This document shows positions 54,899 through 64,000 of a DNA stretch of 64,000 nucleotides, one piece after another. Numbering within the stretch: position 1 is the stretch's first letter; each line of letters starts with the position of its first letter. Both the position numbers and the translations under genes were made by a program. Location: contig NZ_CP118735.1 of NCBI RefSeq assembly GCF_032595075.1, forward strand, positions 1,392,001 to 1,456,000, in the 5' to 3' direction. Source of the DNA: Streptococcus sp. 29887. GTDB lineage: Bacteria > Bacillota > Bacilli > Lactobacillales > Streptococcaceae. The notes under the pieces were generated by a model. The model made no database searches and was not told the origin of the DNA. It saw only the letters and a program-made list of their open reading frames with translations.

Positions 54899-55755
54899 TA
54901 TTTTTTCTCCTCTTCTTCTAAAATGTCTTCCACGTATCGAGGCAAGAGAAATGCTCCGATGTGGAGGTTAGCGGTATAGTATTCTGTAAAAAGCTGGCGC
55001 GCTTTCCATTTTTCCTTGTCAAAATCTTCTATAGGATGGTATTTTTTAGAGGCAAAGCCAAATAACCAATAACCCGCCGCAGATGTCGGAATATGGGCCT
55101 GATAGACACGACTAATAGGGAAGGATTGGGTCGCCTTGCGATGCATGGAACGAAAGGCGGACTCATCTTCGTCATAGAATGGCGAACCATGTTGGTAAAC
55201 CATGATGCCATTTTCCTTCAAAGCCCGGTAGGCATTGCCGTAAAATTCCTTGGTAAAGAGCCCTTCCGTATGCCCAAATGGATCAGTCGCATCATTGATG
55301 ATGATGTCATATTCGTTTTCACAGTTGCGCAAGAAACGCAGACCATCCTGTAAATAGACCTCGACCCGCTCATCTTCTAAGCCAGTTGCATAGTCTGGGA
55401 AATATTCCCGACAGACCTCAACCAAGAGTTCATCTGGCTCTACAACGTCAATACGTTCGATTTCAGGATACATACTGAGAACTTGGGCAACACCACCATC
55501 TCCCCCACCCAGAATCAAGATTTTCTTGGGATTGGGATGGACGGCCATGGGCACATGGACGGCCATTTCGTTGTAAACAAAATCATCTGCGTCTGAAAAG
55601 AGAACCCGACCATTAAGGGTCAAAATCTTTCCAAAGGCTGGTGAATCCAGTACAGCAATGTCCTGAAATTCACTCTTGCCAGCGTAGAGCTGCTGGCTGG
55701 TCCGAATGGATAACTTGACATCTGGTGTTTGGACTTCTGAAAACCACATTTCCAT
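54898..55755 (-). CDS. speE: Spermidine synthase
   Basis: A 285-aa aminopropyltransferase. The GGGDGG cofactor motif (about 79-84) and the acid residues of VEPDELLVEV and YDIIINDATDPFG (about 149-161) are present. It transfers aminopropyl from decarboxylated AdoMet to putrescine. No AdoMet decarboxylase is encoded in this cluster, so its donor must come from elsewhere or its role differs. GGAGGG precedes the ATG. Confidence 0.93.
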   Translation of the reverse strand: MEMWFSEVQTPDVKLSIRTSQQLYAGKSEFQDIAVLDSPAFGKILTLNGRVLFSDADDFVYNEMAVHVPMAVHPNPKKILILGGGDGGVAQVLSMYPEIERIDVVEPDELLVEVCREYFPDYATGLEDERVEVYLQDGLRFLRNCENEYDIIINDATDPFGHTEGLFTKEFYGNAYRALKENGIMVYQHGSPFYDEDESAFRSMHRKATQSFPISRVYQAHIPTSAAGYWLFGFASKKYHPIEDFDKEKWKARQLFTEYYTANLHIGAFLLPRYVEDILEEEEKK

Positions 55756-55757
55756 GA

Positions 55758-57206
55758 CTAGCCCTCCTTAATGACATTGATGAAGTTGACATCTGGATCT
55801 TCTGTCCCTTGAACAGAACAACCACGCTCCTTGGCAAAGATGATGTAGTCAACAATTTCTTGGGTCACTCGTTCACCTGGAGCTAAAAGCGGAATACCAG
55901 GCGGGTAGCACATGACAAATTCCCCACAGACCTGACCAACTGCTTCTTGCAGGGAACGGCTTTCCCGCTCTGCATAAAAAGCCTGCTGCGGTGACAATAC
56001 CAGCTGCGGCTGGATGTATTCTCCCGAAATCAAATCCGAACCATCTCGTGAGTAAAGACGCTTGATGTCAGCCAGTGCCCCCACCAGCCGCTCGATGTCC
56101 TGCAGGCGGTCACCGATGGAAATATAGGCCAAGATATTGCCAATGTCGCCAAATTCAATCTGGATGTCATACTCATCCCGCAACAAATCATAGACTTCAA
56201 TCCCTGTCAGACCAATGCCCTGCGTATAGATGGAGAGCTTGGTCACATCAAAATCATGCACCGTTTTGCCATCGATCAATTCTTTTGAATAGGCATAGTA
56301 GCCACCGATGGCATTGATTTCACGGCGAGCATATTCAGACATTTCAATGACTTTTTCAAAAGATTCTTTGCCACGAAGGGCCAGATTTCTCCGTGAAATA
56401 TCCAGACTAGCCAGCAAGAGATAGGAAGCGGATGTCGACTGGGTCAGATTGATAATCTGGCGGACATACTCCACATTCATATCTGGACCGACCAAGAGGA
56501 GCGAGCTCTGGGTCAGGCTGCCGCCTGATTTGTGCATGGAAACAGCTGCCATATCAGCTCCCACATCCATAGCTGCCTCTGGCAATTGGTCCGAAAAATG
56601 CAAATGAGCACCGTGGGCCTCATCTACCAAAACTTTCATGCCCGCTGCATGAGCTTTCTCAGTCAAGGTACGCAGGTCTGAGCAGATACCATAGTAGGTC
56701 GGATTGTTGATCAAGACAGCAACCGCATCAGGATGCTCAGAAATCGCCCGTTCAAAAGCTTCATTTTCCAATGCAAGAGCAATACCAATCCGTGGCTCCA
56801 CGCTCATATCCACATAGACAGGGATGGCTCCGCATAGGACCAAAGCATTGAGGGCAGACTTGTGGACATTGCGAGGTAAAATGATTTTATCACCCGCCTT
56901 ACAGGTCGCCAAAATCATGGTCTGGACAGAAGAGGTTGTCCCTCCAACCATGAGAAAGGCATGGCTGGCACCAAAGGCTTCTGCCGCCAATTCCTCGGCT
57001 TCTCGGATAATGGACACAGGATGCCCTAAGTTATCCAAGGGTTTCATGGAATTGACATCAATCCCCACGCATTTTTCGCCAAGTAGTTCTACTAATTCAG
57101 GATTTCCCCGACCCCGTTTGTGTCCAGGCACATCAAAGGGAACAATCCGTTTTCGGCGTAACTGTACCAATCCCTGATAAATAGGGGCTTGGTGTTGATT
57201 TTTCAT
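55758..57206 (-). CDS. speA: Arginine decarboxylase (Orn/Lys/Arg decarboxylase family)
   Basis: A 482-aa fold-I PLP enzyme of the small Gram-positive type. The PLP lysine is in SMHKSGG (about residue 223), preceded by VDEAHGAHLHF (about 196-206). In this operon the likely reaction is arginine to agmatine, which AguA and AguB turn into putrescine; lysine is an alternative substrate in the family. The ATG at 57206 follows AAAGGAG by 9 nt; a longer frame exists but lacks a site. First gene of the operon, behind an unusually long leader with a terminator. Confidence 0.9.
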   Translation of the reverse strand: MKNQHQAPIYQGLVQLRRKRIVPFDVPGHKRGRGNPELVELLGEKCVGIDVNSMKPLDNLGHPVSIIREAEELAAEAFGASHAFLMVGGTTSSVQTMILATCKAGDKIILPRNVHKSALNALVLCGAIPVYVDMSVEPRIGIALALENEAFERAISEHPDAVAVLINNPTYYGICSDLRTLTEKAHAAGMKVLVDEAHGAHLHFSDQLPEAAMDVGADMAAVSMHKSGGSLTQSSLLLVGPDMNVEYVRQIINLTQSTSASYLLLASLDISRRNLALRGKESFEKVIEMSEYARREINAIGGYYAYSKELIDGKTVHDFDVTKLSIYTQGIGLTGIEVYDLLRDEYDIQIEFGDIGNILAYISIGDRLQDIERLVGALADIKRLYSRDGSDLISGEYIQPQLVLSPQQAFYAERESRSLQEAVGQVCGEFVMCYPPGIPLLAPGERVTQEIVDYIIFAKERGCSVQGTEDPDVNFINVIKEG

Positions 57207-57254
57207 ATCGAAAAACTCCTTTGCTTGATGGACTCCTACCCTTTTTAACAAAGC

Positions 57255-57280
57255 AAAAAGAGCAGGGTTCATCCTGCTCT
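57255..57280 (-). promoter_or_regulatory. Attenuator-like terminator in the speA leader
   Basis: A perfect 8-bp AGAGCAGG/CCTGCTCT stem (57259-57266, 57273-57280) with a 6-nt loop and TTTTT on the minus strand, only 49 nt before the speA start. Either an attenuator or the end of a small RNA. Confidence 0.75.
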
Positions 57281-57606
57281 ACAATCCAAATTGACGTTTT
57301 TTATTCTTCTCTTGAGTTTATGTGCCTACCGTTTCCTACTCTCCAGTGCAAATATATACGTACTTTATTGACCGTTTCACAAGATGACGTGTGCTTTCAC
57401 CACACTGACAAAATTAGAAATTAGGAAAAACTTCCCAACATCAACTTATAAAATGTAGGCTTTTAACCCTATCAATAATGTGGCTTACGCCACGCTTCGG
57501 CATTCGACCCGCCTGTCCGTAGGCTTTGGTTATGATAAATAGCAGAGCTACCCATCCCATATAGGTCTGATATTTGCTAGAATAGGTATAATAACTTTTC
57601 CTAGGC
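57281..57606 (-). ncRNA. Untranslated leader or small RNA upstream of speA
   Basis: About 325 nt between a strong promoter and the terminator, with no ORF and several stems: GTGTG/CACAC, GTGGC/GCCAC and GCCTACGGACAGGC, the last matching an element in the 58-kb repeat array. It could be a polyamine- or arginine-sensing leader, or an independent RNA such as a 6S-like RNA; I cannot assign a known family. Confidence 0.5.
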
Positions 57607-57612
57607 ACGTTT

Positions 57613-57641
57613 ATTCTAACACGAATATTCCTGTTTGACAA
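57613..57641 (-). promoter_or_regulatory. Promoter of the speA leader
   Basis: TTGTCA (57636-57641) and TAGAAT (57613-57618) with 17-nt spacing and TGT before the -10. Predicted start near 57606. Confidence 0.75.
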
Positions 57642-57724
57642 GTGGAAAATTGATATTTTTTCAACAAAATCATGAACAATTCTAAAAAAATGACTTCGAA
57701 TATTCGAAATCATCTTTTTTGAAA

Positions 57725-58048
57725 CTATTTAATTCCTAAAGCAATTCGAGCGTAACGGCTCATTTTTTGAACTGTCCAGGCCGGTGACCAAACCAAGCGA
57801 ACATCTACTTCCGTTACCTCTGGAACATCTTTTAAGACATCATGAATTTGATCGGTAATCAAGTCAGCCAAGGGACAGCCCATGGTTGTCAGAGTCATAT
57901 CAATCTCTGCCTTACCTTCGATAAAACGAATTTCATAAATGAGCCCCAAATTGATAATATCAATCCCTAGCTCAGGGTCAATCACATCCTCAAGAGCATG
58001 AAAAATACGCTCTTGAATTTCTTTTACCTGTTCTTCTGTATACGTCAT
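57725..58048 (-). CDS. SufT/MIP18-like iron-sulphur cluster assembly protein
   Basis: A 107-aa DUF59 (MIP18) protein. DPELGIDIINLGLIYEI (about 24-40) and the TTMGCPLAD motif with its conserved Cys (about 68-76) are present. Family members help deliver Fe-S clusters. It lies downstream of rpoD beyond the hairpin array. Confidence 0.9.
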   Translation of the reverse strand: MTYTEEQVKEIQERIFHALEDVIDPELGIDIINLGLIYEIRFIEGKAEIDMTLTTMGCPLADLITDQIHDVLKDVPEVTEVDVRLVWSPAWTVQKMSRYARIALGIK

Positions 58049-58176
58049 TTTTCTCTCTTTCTTTTCACTATTGCATTGTCATCTAAAGGAACAAAAATTT
58101 CATCCAAATAAGCCATGAACTATTGAAGGTTGGAAATGAAACAAACCAAGTTTGTGTCAAAACCTCCCCCGAACTC

Positions 58177-58741
58177 TCGCTTGTTTCAAATTTTTAGCAA
58201 GCGACCTGATAAGTGCCACCGGACTTTGTCCGCTTTCGGATTTCTAGGCGGACATTGAGAAAGCCTATCCGTAGGCTTATGCCTCGCTTTCCTATTTCTA
58301 GGCTCGGGTTAAAACACCACGGGGTTAGCCTGCTCTCTTATTTTCAAGCAGGCTTCAACAGTTCGGGGGACTGTTGAAGGTGGGAAATAAAACAAACGAA
58401 GTTTGTGTCAAAACCTCCCCATACCTTCGCTCGTTTCCTATTTTCAGCGAGCTTCAACAGTCTGGGAGACTGTTGAAGGTGGGAAATAGGACTGACGGAA
58501 GTCAGTAACCTTTTAGTCCACTAGACGTTGTCCGCTTTCGGATTTCTAGGCGGACGTTGAGAAAGCCTATCCGTAGGCTTATGCCTCGCTTTCCTATTTC
58601 TAGGCTCGGGTTAAAACACCACGGGGTTAGCCTGCGTTCTCAATTCTTAGCAGGTATTGAGTACGCTCGTTTCTTATTTTCAGCGAGCGGTTAAAATAGC
58701 CCACTGGGCGTTACGCTCCCTTTCTAATTTCAAGGGGAGCG
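58177..58741. repeat. Array of ten small hairpins with conserved 14-nt loops
   Basis: Ten units at 58177-58204, 58228-58253, 58282-58307, 58328-58353, 58429-58452, 58530-58555, 58584-58609, 58631-58654, 58664-58689 and 58714-58741. Each has two complementary arms of 5-7 bp whose sequence differs between units (TCGCTTG, GTCCGC, GCCTGC, GCTCG, CGCTCG, CGCTCCC and so on) around a 14-nt interior close to TTTCNNATTTYTAG. Units 3 and 7 (CCTCGC...GCTCGG) pair imperfectly. The region also holds two longer 10-12-bp hairpins (CTTCAACAGT type) at 58353-58379 and 58452-58478. No gene. Confidence 0.85.
58226..58333. repeat. 108-bp direct repeat within the array (first copy)
   Basis: Repeated at 58528-58635 with a single base difference (A/G in GGAC(A/G)TTGAG). 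It contains hairpin units 2 and 3 in the first copy and 6 and 7 in the second, so part of the array grew by segmental duplication. Confidence 0.9.
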
Positions 58742-58744
58742 GTT

Positions 58745-58767
58745 AAAAACCTCCCCCGGAGGTTTTT
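58745..58767 (-). terminator. rpoD terminator overlapping the stop codon
   Basis: AAAAACCTCC/GGAGGTTTTT 10-bp stem with a 3-nt loop; its 5' arm includes part of the rpoD TAA on the minus strand. Confidence 0.75.
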
Positions 58768-59884
58768 AATCCTCTATAAAATCTCTGAGTGGTTTGCTGC
58801 GGGATGGGTGGCGAAGTTTGCGAAGGGCTTTGGCTTCGATCTGGCGGATACGTTCACGAGTTACGTTGAAGACTTTACCTACATCTTCAAGAGTTCGCAT
58901 TTTTCCGTCGTCCAAGCCAAAACGGAGGCGGAGAACATTCTCTTCACGATCAGTCAATGTATCCAAAACTTCATCCAATTGCTCACGAAGGACAACACGA
59001 GTGGTATAGTCAACTGGGTTCTCAATTACTTCATCTTCAATGAAATCTCCCAAATGGCTATCATCTTCTTCACCGATTGGGGTTTCCAAAGACACGGGCT
59101 CTTGGGCAATCTTAAGGATTTCACGGACTTTTTCAGGTGTCATATCCATACGCTCAGCGATTTGTTCTGGCGTTGGATCCTGTCCTAACTCTTGCAAGAG
59201 ATTGCGTTGTTCACGAACCAATTTATTGATGGTTTCTACCATATGAACTGGGATACGGATAGTACGAGCCTGATCTGCAATAGCACGGGTAATGGCCTGA
59301 CGAATCCACCAAGTCGCATAAGTTGAAAATTTGAAACCTTTTGAGTAGTCAAACTTGTCAACAGCCTTCATCAAGCCCATGTTTCCTTCTTGGATAAGAT
59401 CAAGGAACTGCATACCACGTCCCACATAGCGTTTAGCAATAGAAACAACCAAACGCAAGTTAGCTTCAGCCAAACGTTGTTTGGCTTCAGGATCGCCAGC
59501 TTCAACTGCCAAGGCTAATTCTTGCTCTTCTTCATTGGTCAAAAGCGGAACAACTCCGATTTCTTTCAAGTACATGCGGACAGGGTCATTAACCTTTGCG
59601 GACGTGCTACCTAGCAATTCTTCATCAGATAATTCCGGTTCTTCTTCAACTTGCAACGCACGCGCAGATGGGTTACCTTCCTTATCCACAATCGAAATTC
59701 CTGCATCCTGAATTCGTTGAAGCAAGTCATCAATCCCATCAGCATCAAGTGTAAACGGAATAACCAGCTGGTCATTGATTTCATCATCGGTTGCCGAACC
59801 TTGTTTCTTGTGATTACGAATAAATTCAGCAACTTGCACATCAAAGGTCGTTACTTCTGTCTTTTTATCTTTTTTGTTTGTCAT
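58766..59884 (-). CDS. rpoD: Primary sigma factor RpoD
   Basis: A 372-aa sigma-70 housekeeping factor. Region 1.1 is short, region 1.2 and 2 include [11 protein letters not shown] and the -10-reading [14 protein letters not shown] (about 186-199), region 3 follows, and region 4 ends with TREDVGKVF-like [24 protein letters not shown]. It starts 2 nt after dnaG, so the two are cotranscribed. No damage seen. Confidence 0.97.
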   Translation of the reverse strand: MTNKKDKKTEVTTFDVQVAEFIRNHKKQGSATDDEINDQLVIPFTLDADGIDDLLQRIQDAGISIVDKEGNPSARALQVEEEPELSDEELLGSTSAKVNDPVRMYLKEIGVVPLLTNEEEQELALAVEAGDPEAKQRLAEANLRLVVSIAKRYVGRGMQFLDLIQEGNMGLMKAVDKFDYSKGFKFSTYATWWIRQAITRAIADQARTIRIPVHMVETINKLVREQRNLLQELGQDPTPEQIAERMDMTPEKVREILKIAQEPVSLETPIGEEDDSHLGDFIEDEVIENPVDYTTRVVLREQLDEVLDTLTDREENVLRLRFGLDDGKMRTLEDVGKVFNVTRERIRQIEAKALRKLRHPSRSKPLRDFIED

Positions 59885-59886
59885 AT

Positions 59887-61674
59887 TTACTCCATTTGTT
59901 TTCTTTTCTCGAGCAATTTTTGTAACTCATCGAGGGCAATATCCGCATTTCCTACATGGGAATGTTCACGGATTTTCCGTGTTAGGTGTTGATTTTCCTT
60001 TCGTAACAATTCCTTGTCACGGCGAAATTCTAATTCTTCAATTTCATTTTGCGCCACTTCCTTTGGCAGACGCTCTTCCAAAATCCGATACCAGGCTTGT
60101 TGGACGGTATCATCTAACTGGGATAAGCCGAAACTACTAATCTCACCTTGATTTTTCAGTAATTCATACAATACCTGCAATTCCGGTGTCGCAAAATAAA
60201 AATCTTCTCGCAAACGAAATTCATTTAAAATATAAGGGTACTCGACCATACGGTAAAGCAGGTGATTTTCAGTTCGGATAAGACCTGTCAGCCGGGAAAT
60301 AGCCTGAACAGGCGGTGCATAGACCTGCTCCTTCTGTTGATGATAGGCTTGCTGACTTCGTTCCTGTCGCTGATGTAAGCGAACAGCATTCACAGCCTGC
60401 TCCACCTGACCATAGTCAAAATCGGATAGGACTTCCGCAACCTTGTAAATATAAGAATTTTGCGCTGTAATCGACGAAACCCTTGCGATAATCGGAGCAA
60501 TCCTATCCACAAATTCTATCTGCATTTGTAGATTATCTGGGTTTTCTGGCTTCAGATAGTGGATTAAAAATTCCACATCACTAATGCGGGATTTTGTCAA
60601 AACCTCTCGCAAGGCTTCTTCAGAATTTCTTTGTAAAAATTCATCAGGGTCCATATTGTCAGGCAGACTGACAATATCCACCTGAAAATCTCCTAATTCG
60701 TCCAAAGCCTTCATGGTAGCTGCCTGTCCGGCCCTGTCACCATCGTAGGTCAGAACGATCTTCTTGCAAAACTTGGCCAGATGACCAACGTGCTCTCTAG
60801 TCAGAGCAGTTCCCATAGAAGCAACCGCATTTTCAATACCAGCACGGTGGGCCGCAATAACATCCAGAAACCCCTCCATCAGATAGACTTCCCGCTGTTT
60901 CTTGATGACCGCCTTGGCCTTATCCAAATGATATAGTTCGTAACTTTTATTGAAAATAGCTGTGCTACGAGAATTCTTATACTTGGCTAATTGCTTGTTC
61001 TGCAGGTCTTTTTCTGTCCAAATCCGACCTGAAAAGGCAATCACTCGACCATATTCATCGGTTAGCGGAAACATGATCCGCCCTTGAAAAGCATCGAAAA
61101 TCATATTCTGCTCACTGGGATTGAAAAGACCCGAATGAAGCAGGCTTTCTTCATCGTAGTTCTGGGAAAGTTTCTGATAAAGAATATTTTGCCCATCAGG
61201 TGCTAAACCTAGTTGAAAATTCTTAATAACTTCATCCGTTAAACCACGCTGATGGAGATATTTTCTAGCTTCCTCGCCCATCTTTGTCGTCATCAACAAG
61301 GCATGGTAAAACTTTGTCGCATCTTGATGGATATCATAAAGAGCTTGATGTGGATTTTCCTTCTTAGGCTGAAAATGATTGGTGGATACTTCTACCTGAA
61401 ACCCAGCTTTTTCTGCCAAAATGGCTACCGCGTCAGTGAAAGAAACACCACGGGTTTCCTCTATAAATTTAAAAACATCTCCAGACTTACCACAACCAAA
61501 ACAATGATAGAACTGTTTATCCTCAATGACATTAAAGGAAGGAGTTTTTTCTCCATGAAAGGGACAAAGACCAAGAAAATTGCGTCCAGCCTTGGTCAAA
61601 GCAACTGTTTCACCAATCACATCCACGATATTGAGGGCTTGTTTGATTTCTGTTATTTTATCTTTTGACAGCAT
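59887..61674 (-). CDS. dnaG: DNA primase
   Basis: A 595-aa primase. The CHC2 zinc site ([13 protein letters not shown]...[11 protein letters not shown], about 38-65), the Toprim Glu in [10 protein letters not shown] (about 264) and AspxAsp in [10 protein letters not shown] (about 309-318) are intact, with a C-terminal DnaB-binding helical domain. GAGGAGG precedes the ATG. Heads the dnaG-rpoD operon. Confidence 0.97.
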   Translation of the reverse strand: MLSKDKITEIKQALNIVDVIGETVALTKAGRNFLGLCPFHGEKTPSFNVIEDKQFYHCFGCGKSGDVFKFIEETRGVSFTDAVAILAEKAGFQVEVSTNHFQPKKENPHQALYDIHQDATKFYHALLMTTKMGEEARKYLHQRGLTDEVIKNFQLGLAPDGQNILYQKLSQNYDEESLLHSGLFNPSEQNMIFDAFQGRIMFPLTDEYGRVIAFSGRIWTEKDLQNKQLAKYKNSRSTAIFNKSYELYHLDKAKAVIKKQREVYLMEGFLDVIAAHRAGIENAVASMGTALTREHVGHLAKFCKKIVLTYDGDRAGQAATMKALDELGDFQVDIVSLPDNMDPDEFLQRNSEEALREVLTKSRISDVEFLIHYLKPENPDNLQMQIEFVDRIAPIIARVSSITAQNSYIYKVAEVLSDFDYGQVEQAVNAVRLHQRQERSQQAYHQQKEQVYAPPVQAISRLTGLIRTENHLLYRMVEYPYILNEFRLREDFYFATPELQVLYELLKNQGEISSFGLSQLDDTVQQAWYRILEERLPKEVAQNEIEELEFRRDKELLRKENQHLTRKIREHSHVGNADIALDELQKLLEKRKQME

Positions 61675-61788
61675 ATATCCTCCTCAACATCCTATTTGCT
61701 AATTGAAAAGTGGACACTCTTCCCTTAGTTTAACATATTCTATTTTATACCAAAACTTGAAAAATGTAAAATTTCTGAAACAAATTGC

Positions 61789-61816
61789 TTGTAAAATATT
61801 TTTTTATGGTTATAAT
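61789..61816 (+). promoter_or_regulatory. Promoter of mscL
   Basis: TTGTAA (61789-61794), 16-nt spacing, TATAAT (61811-61816), about 40 nt before the mscL start; GAAAGGA serves as ribosome site. Confidence 0.7.
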
Positions 61817-61856
61817 AGATAGAGTAAAATTTTTTATGAAAGGACATATTTAGGAT

Positions 61857-62216
61857 ATGTTGAAAGATTTAAAAGCGTTTTTGTTCCAAGGTAATGTTAT
61901 TGACCTTGCAGTTGCAGTAATTTTTGGTGCTGCCTTCAAAGCCATCATCGATTCATTCGTTGCTGACTTGATTACACCATTGTTGCTTACACCAGCTTTG
62001 AAAGCTGCTGGCGCAGATAAAATTGCTGACTTGAGCTGGAATGGTGTTACTTATGGTAACTTCCTGAGCGCTGTTATCAACTTCTTGATCATCGGTACTG
62101 TTTTGTTCTTCATCGTTAAGGCTGCTGAAAAAGCAATGCCTAAGAAAGAAGCAGCTCCTGCTGGTCCAACTCAAGAAGAATTGCTTGCAGAAATCCGCGA
62201 CTTGTTGAAAAAATAA
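61857..62216 (+). CDS. mscL: Large-conductance mechanosensitive channel
   Basis: A 119-aa homopentameric channel that releases solutes on hypo-osmotic shock. LKDLKAFLFQGNVIDLAVAVIFGAAFKAIIDSFVADLI forms the N-terminal amphipathic and first pore helix, a second helix lies at about 68-90, and a charged cytoplasmic helix ends the protein. Divergent from dnaG and convergent with galE. Confidence 0.97.
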   Translation: MLKDLKAFLFQGNVIDLAVAVIFGAAFKAIIDSFVADLITPLLLTPALKAAGADKIADLSWNGVTYGNFLSAVINFLIIGTVLFFIVKAAEKAMPKKEAAPAGPTQEELLAEIRDLLKK

Positions 62217-62230
62217 TCAATAAGATAGTG

Positions 62231-62258
62231 AAACAGGCCCTGTGCCTGTTTTTCTTTT
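62231..62258 (+). terminator. mscL terminator
   Basis: AAACAGGC/GCCTGTTT stem, 5-nt loop, then TTCTTTT. Confidence 0.85.
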
Positions 62259-62269
62259 GCACTATGACA

Positions 62270-62300
62270 AAAAGAAGATGTGAGCCACTACTCACATCTT
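62270..62300 (-). terminator. galE terminator
   Basis: A perfect AAGATGTGAG/CTCACATCTT stem with a 6-nt loop followed on the minus strand by CTTTTT, just past the galE stop. Confidence 0.85.
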
Positions 62301-62303
62301 TTC

Positions 62304-63317
62304 TTATCCTTCATATCCATTTGGATTTTTAGACTGCCAGTTCCACGTATCACGACACATGTCTTCAATTGTTTTTTCTGTTTTCCAGTTGAGTTCTGCC
62401 AAAGCTTTATCGGCGTTAGCATAGCAGGTCGCTACATCACCCGGACGACGGTCAACGATTTTATAAGGTACCGGTACACCATTCACTTTTTCAAAAGCCT
62501 GAACCAGTTCTAAAACACTGGTTCCTTGACCGGAACCAAGGTTATAGGTATGGACACCTGCTGTCGTTGAGATTTTTTCCAGCGCCTTGATGTGACCAAG
62601 AGCCAAGTCAATGACGTGGATATAGTCACGAACACCTGTTCCATCCACTGTATCATAGTCATTACCAAAGACGCTGAGTTCTGGACGTTTGCCAACAGCA
62701 ACTTGAGCCACAAACGGCATAAGGTTGTTTGGAATACCAGCTGGATCTTCACCGATTAGACCTGATTCATGGGCACCGATTGGGTTGAAATAACGGAGAA
62801 GAGCAATGCTCCATTCCTTGTCTGCCACTTCTACATCACGCAGGATTTGTTCCAACATGACTTTTGTATAACCATAAGGGTTAGTTGCGCTGGTTGGCAT
62901 GGTTTCAACTAAAGGCGATGGGTTGTTAAGGCCATAAACCGTTGCGCTGGATGAGAAGACAATCTTCTTGACACCAAACTCTGCCATAACTTCCACCAAA
63001 GCCAAAGTGGACATGATATTATTTTCATAATACATGACTGGTTTTTCAACAGATTCACCAACCGCCTTGTAGCCAGCAAAGTGAATAGCTGATTCAATAT
63101 TTTCTTTTTCAAAAACCTCACGAAGAGCAGCCTTATCTGCTACATCCAATTCATAGAAAGTTGGACGTTTGCCAGTGATGGTTTCGATGCGATCCAAAAC
63201 CAAAATACTTGAGTTGGAGAGATTATCTACGATGACAACGTCTTTTCCCAACTTCAACAACTCCACAACGGTGTGACTACCAATATAGCCAGCTCCACCT
63301 GTAACCAAGATACTCAT
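62304..63317 (-). CDS. galE: UDP-glucose 4-epimerase
   Basis: A 337-aa SDR-type epimerase that interconverts UDP-glucose and UDP-galactose for galactose use and cell-surface sugars. The NAD motif GGAGYIGSH (7-15), SSSATVYG (about 122-129) and the catalytic YGYTK (about 147-151) are present. AAGGAG precedes the ATG. It sits between rpsU and mscL-dnaG, away from a gal operon. Confidence 0.95.
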   Translation of the reverse strand: MSILVTGGAGYIGSHTVVELLKLGKDVVIVDNLSNSSILVLDRIETITGKRPTFYELDVADKAALREVFEKENIESAIHFAGYKAVGESVEKPVMYYENNIMSTLALVEVMAEFGVKKIVFSSSATVYGLNNPSPLVETMPTSATNPYGYTKVMLEQILRDVEVADKEWSIALLRYFNPIGAHESGLIGEDPAGIPNNLMPFVAQVAVGKRPELSVFGNDYDTVDGTGVRDYIHVIDLALGHIKALEKISTTAGVHTYNLGSGQGTSVLELVQAFEKVNGVPVPYKIVDRRPGDVATCYANADKALAELNWKTEKTIEDMCRDTWNWQSKNPNGYEG

Positions 63318-63384
63318 ATATACTCCTTTTCACTTGGACAATATTTTATATACTTATTATAAGTTAGACAGGCTGAAAAGTAAA

Positions 63385-63408
63385 CAAAAAAACAGCCCTC
63401 AGGCTGTT
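63385..63408 (-). terminator. rpsU terminator
   Basis: AACAGCC/GGCTGTT stem with a 4-nt loop followed on the minus strand by seven T. Confidence 0.9.
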
Positions 63409-63417
63409 CAAATTCAA

Positions 63418-63594
63418 TTAGAATTTTTTACGCTTGCGAGCTGCTTCTGATTTACGTTTACGTTTTACAGATGGTTTCTCGTAGAATTCGCGTTTGCGTG
63501 TTTCTTGAAGAGTACCAGCTTTAGTAACCGCACGTTTGAAACGACGAAGAGCATCATCAAGTGATTCGTTCTTGCGTACTACTGTTTTTGACAT
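63418..63594 (-). CDS. rpsU: 30S ribosomal protein S21
   Basis: A 58-aa basic protein, [20 protein letters not shown], ending in the usual [13 protein letters not shown] tail. The ATG at 63594 follows GGGGAG with normal spacing; upstream in-frame codons are not part of the gene. Confidence 0.97.
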
Positions 63595-63677
63595 TATTTT
63601 CACTCCCCTCAATTTCAAAGTCTTACTTATTTTACTGTAAATTCACCACATTGTCAAGAGGTTTTTCTTGGCTAATG

Positions 63678-64000
63678 TTATTTTTTAACCATCCTAAGCC
63701 ACAGCAAAGAGAGCACTTCATATAGGATGAAAAAGAGAATAAAGCAATGAAGGAAAAATTCCTGTGGAAGTATATAAATAACCGGATCTTTCAGCGGGTC
63801 AAAGAGCCAGGTCGAATCACCAGGAAAGAGCAGATGATGGAAGAGGACAAAAAAGCTATCAAAACCAATCAGCATGCCCATCACTGCAATCATCACTGGA
63901 GCAAGAGCCATCCACATAAAAACAGTTCGATAGAGTTTTCCATATCCTTTTCGCACCACTTCTTTCCAAAAATAGAATACCGCAGGCAAACTAATCAGGA
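63678..64000 (-). CDS. DUF1461/TIGR01906-like membrane protein, 5' end outside window
   Basis: The C-terminal ~107 residues of a membrane protein. FHHLLFPGDSTWLFDPLKDPVIYILPQEFF and two flanking membrane helices match the family of integral membrane proteins often found next to ribosomal or lipid genes in streptococci. The frame stays open to the window edge, so the true start lies beyond it. Function unknown. Confidence 0.75.
   Translation of the reverse strand, partial: LISLPAVFYFWKEVVRKGYGKLYRTVFMWMALAPVMIAVMGMLIGFDSFFVLFHHLLFPGDSTWLFDPLKDPVIYILPQEFFLHCFILFFILYEVLSLLWLRMVKK

Noticed and set aside
57281..57606. T-box or RNase P RNA in the speA leader
   Set aside because: No T-box AGGGTGGNACCGCG element and no RNase P hallmark such as GAGGAAAGTCC is present.
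58081..58760. CRISPR array between rpoD and the SufT-like gene
   Set aside because: The repeats are hairpins with variable stems and conserved loops at irregular spacing, not identical repeats with unique spacers, and no cas genes are present.

Overview
The window looks like Streptococcus suis (low-GC Firmicute). The strongest species marker is an IdeSsuis-type immunoglobulin M protease (36.9-39.9 kb). A streptococcal-type tmRNA (tag AKNTNTYALAA), a pfkA-pyk pair, and a polyamine operon with carboxyspermidine enzymes agree with this. All calls come from reading the sequence; no database search was possible.

The left 26 kb is one side of an integrative conjugative element (ICE) of the ICESa2603/Tn5252-like kind. 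Read right to left along its minus-strand backbone it holds a small ORF and repA (25.9-24.9 kb), a C5-cytosine methyltransferase, a decayed cell-wall hydrolase, a divergent abiEi/abiEii module, a 1631-aa antigen I/II-like LPXTG adhesin, a dockerin-like peptide, a large SNF2-type methylase gene, small conjugation-associated ORFs, a VirB8-like protein, a Toprim primase-like protein, and an Abi_2/HEPN gene. The element is damaged. The methylase/helicase gene is cut by a ~6.5-kb resistance segment carrying erm(B), a topoisomerase remnant, tnpV, tet(O) and three sigma-like regulators. The methyltransferase has a nonsense codon. The hydrolase is a multi-stop pseudogene. The VirD4/VirB4/VirB6 block expected between methyltransferase and hydrolase is missing. 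The ICE boundary at about 26.02 kb splits a mutT/NUDIX gene, so that gene is the probable attB.

From 26.2 kb on the sequence is chromosome. It starts with galM-like and GNAT genes and an 1801-bp IS1182-family insertion. Two large secreted immunoglobulin-protease-type genes follow: a 2201-aa M26 zinc protease with an N-terminal LPXTG and seven G5 domains, then IdeSsuis with a 48-bp/16-aa repeat array. Next come pyk, pfkA, dnaE, a GntR-ABC operon, add, tRNA-Ser, tmRNA and a TVP38/DedA gene whose mRNA may be leaderless.

The right third holds a compact polyamine operon, speA-speE-CASDH-nspC-aguA-aguB. It is preceded by a strong promoter, a ~350-nt untranslated leader and an intrinsic terminator, an arrangement that suggests attenuation or an embedded small RNA. 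A SufT-like gene, dnaG-rpoD, mscL, galE and rpsU follow, and a DUF1461-like membrane gene runs off the end. Between rpoD and the SufT-like gene is a ~565-bp array of ten small hairpins. Their stems vary but their 14-nt loops are conserved. I consider this the most unusual non-coding structure in the window.
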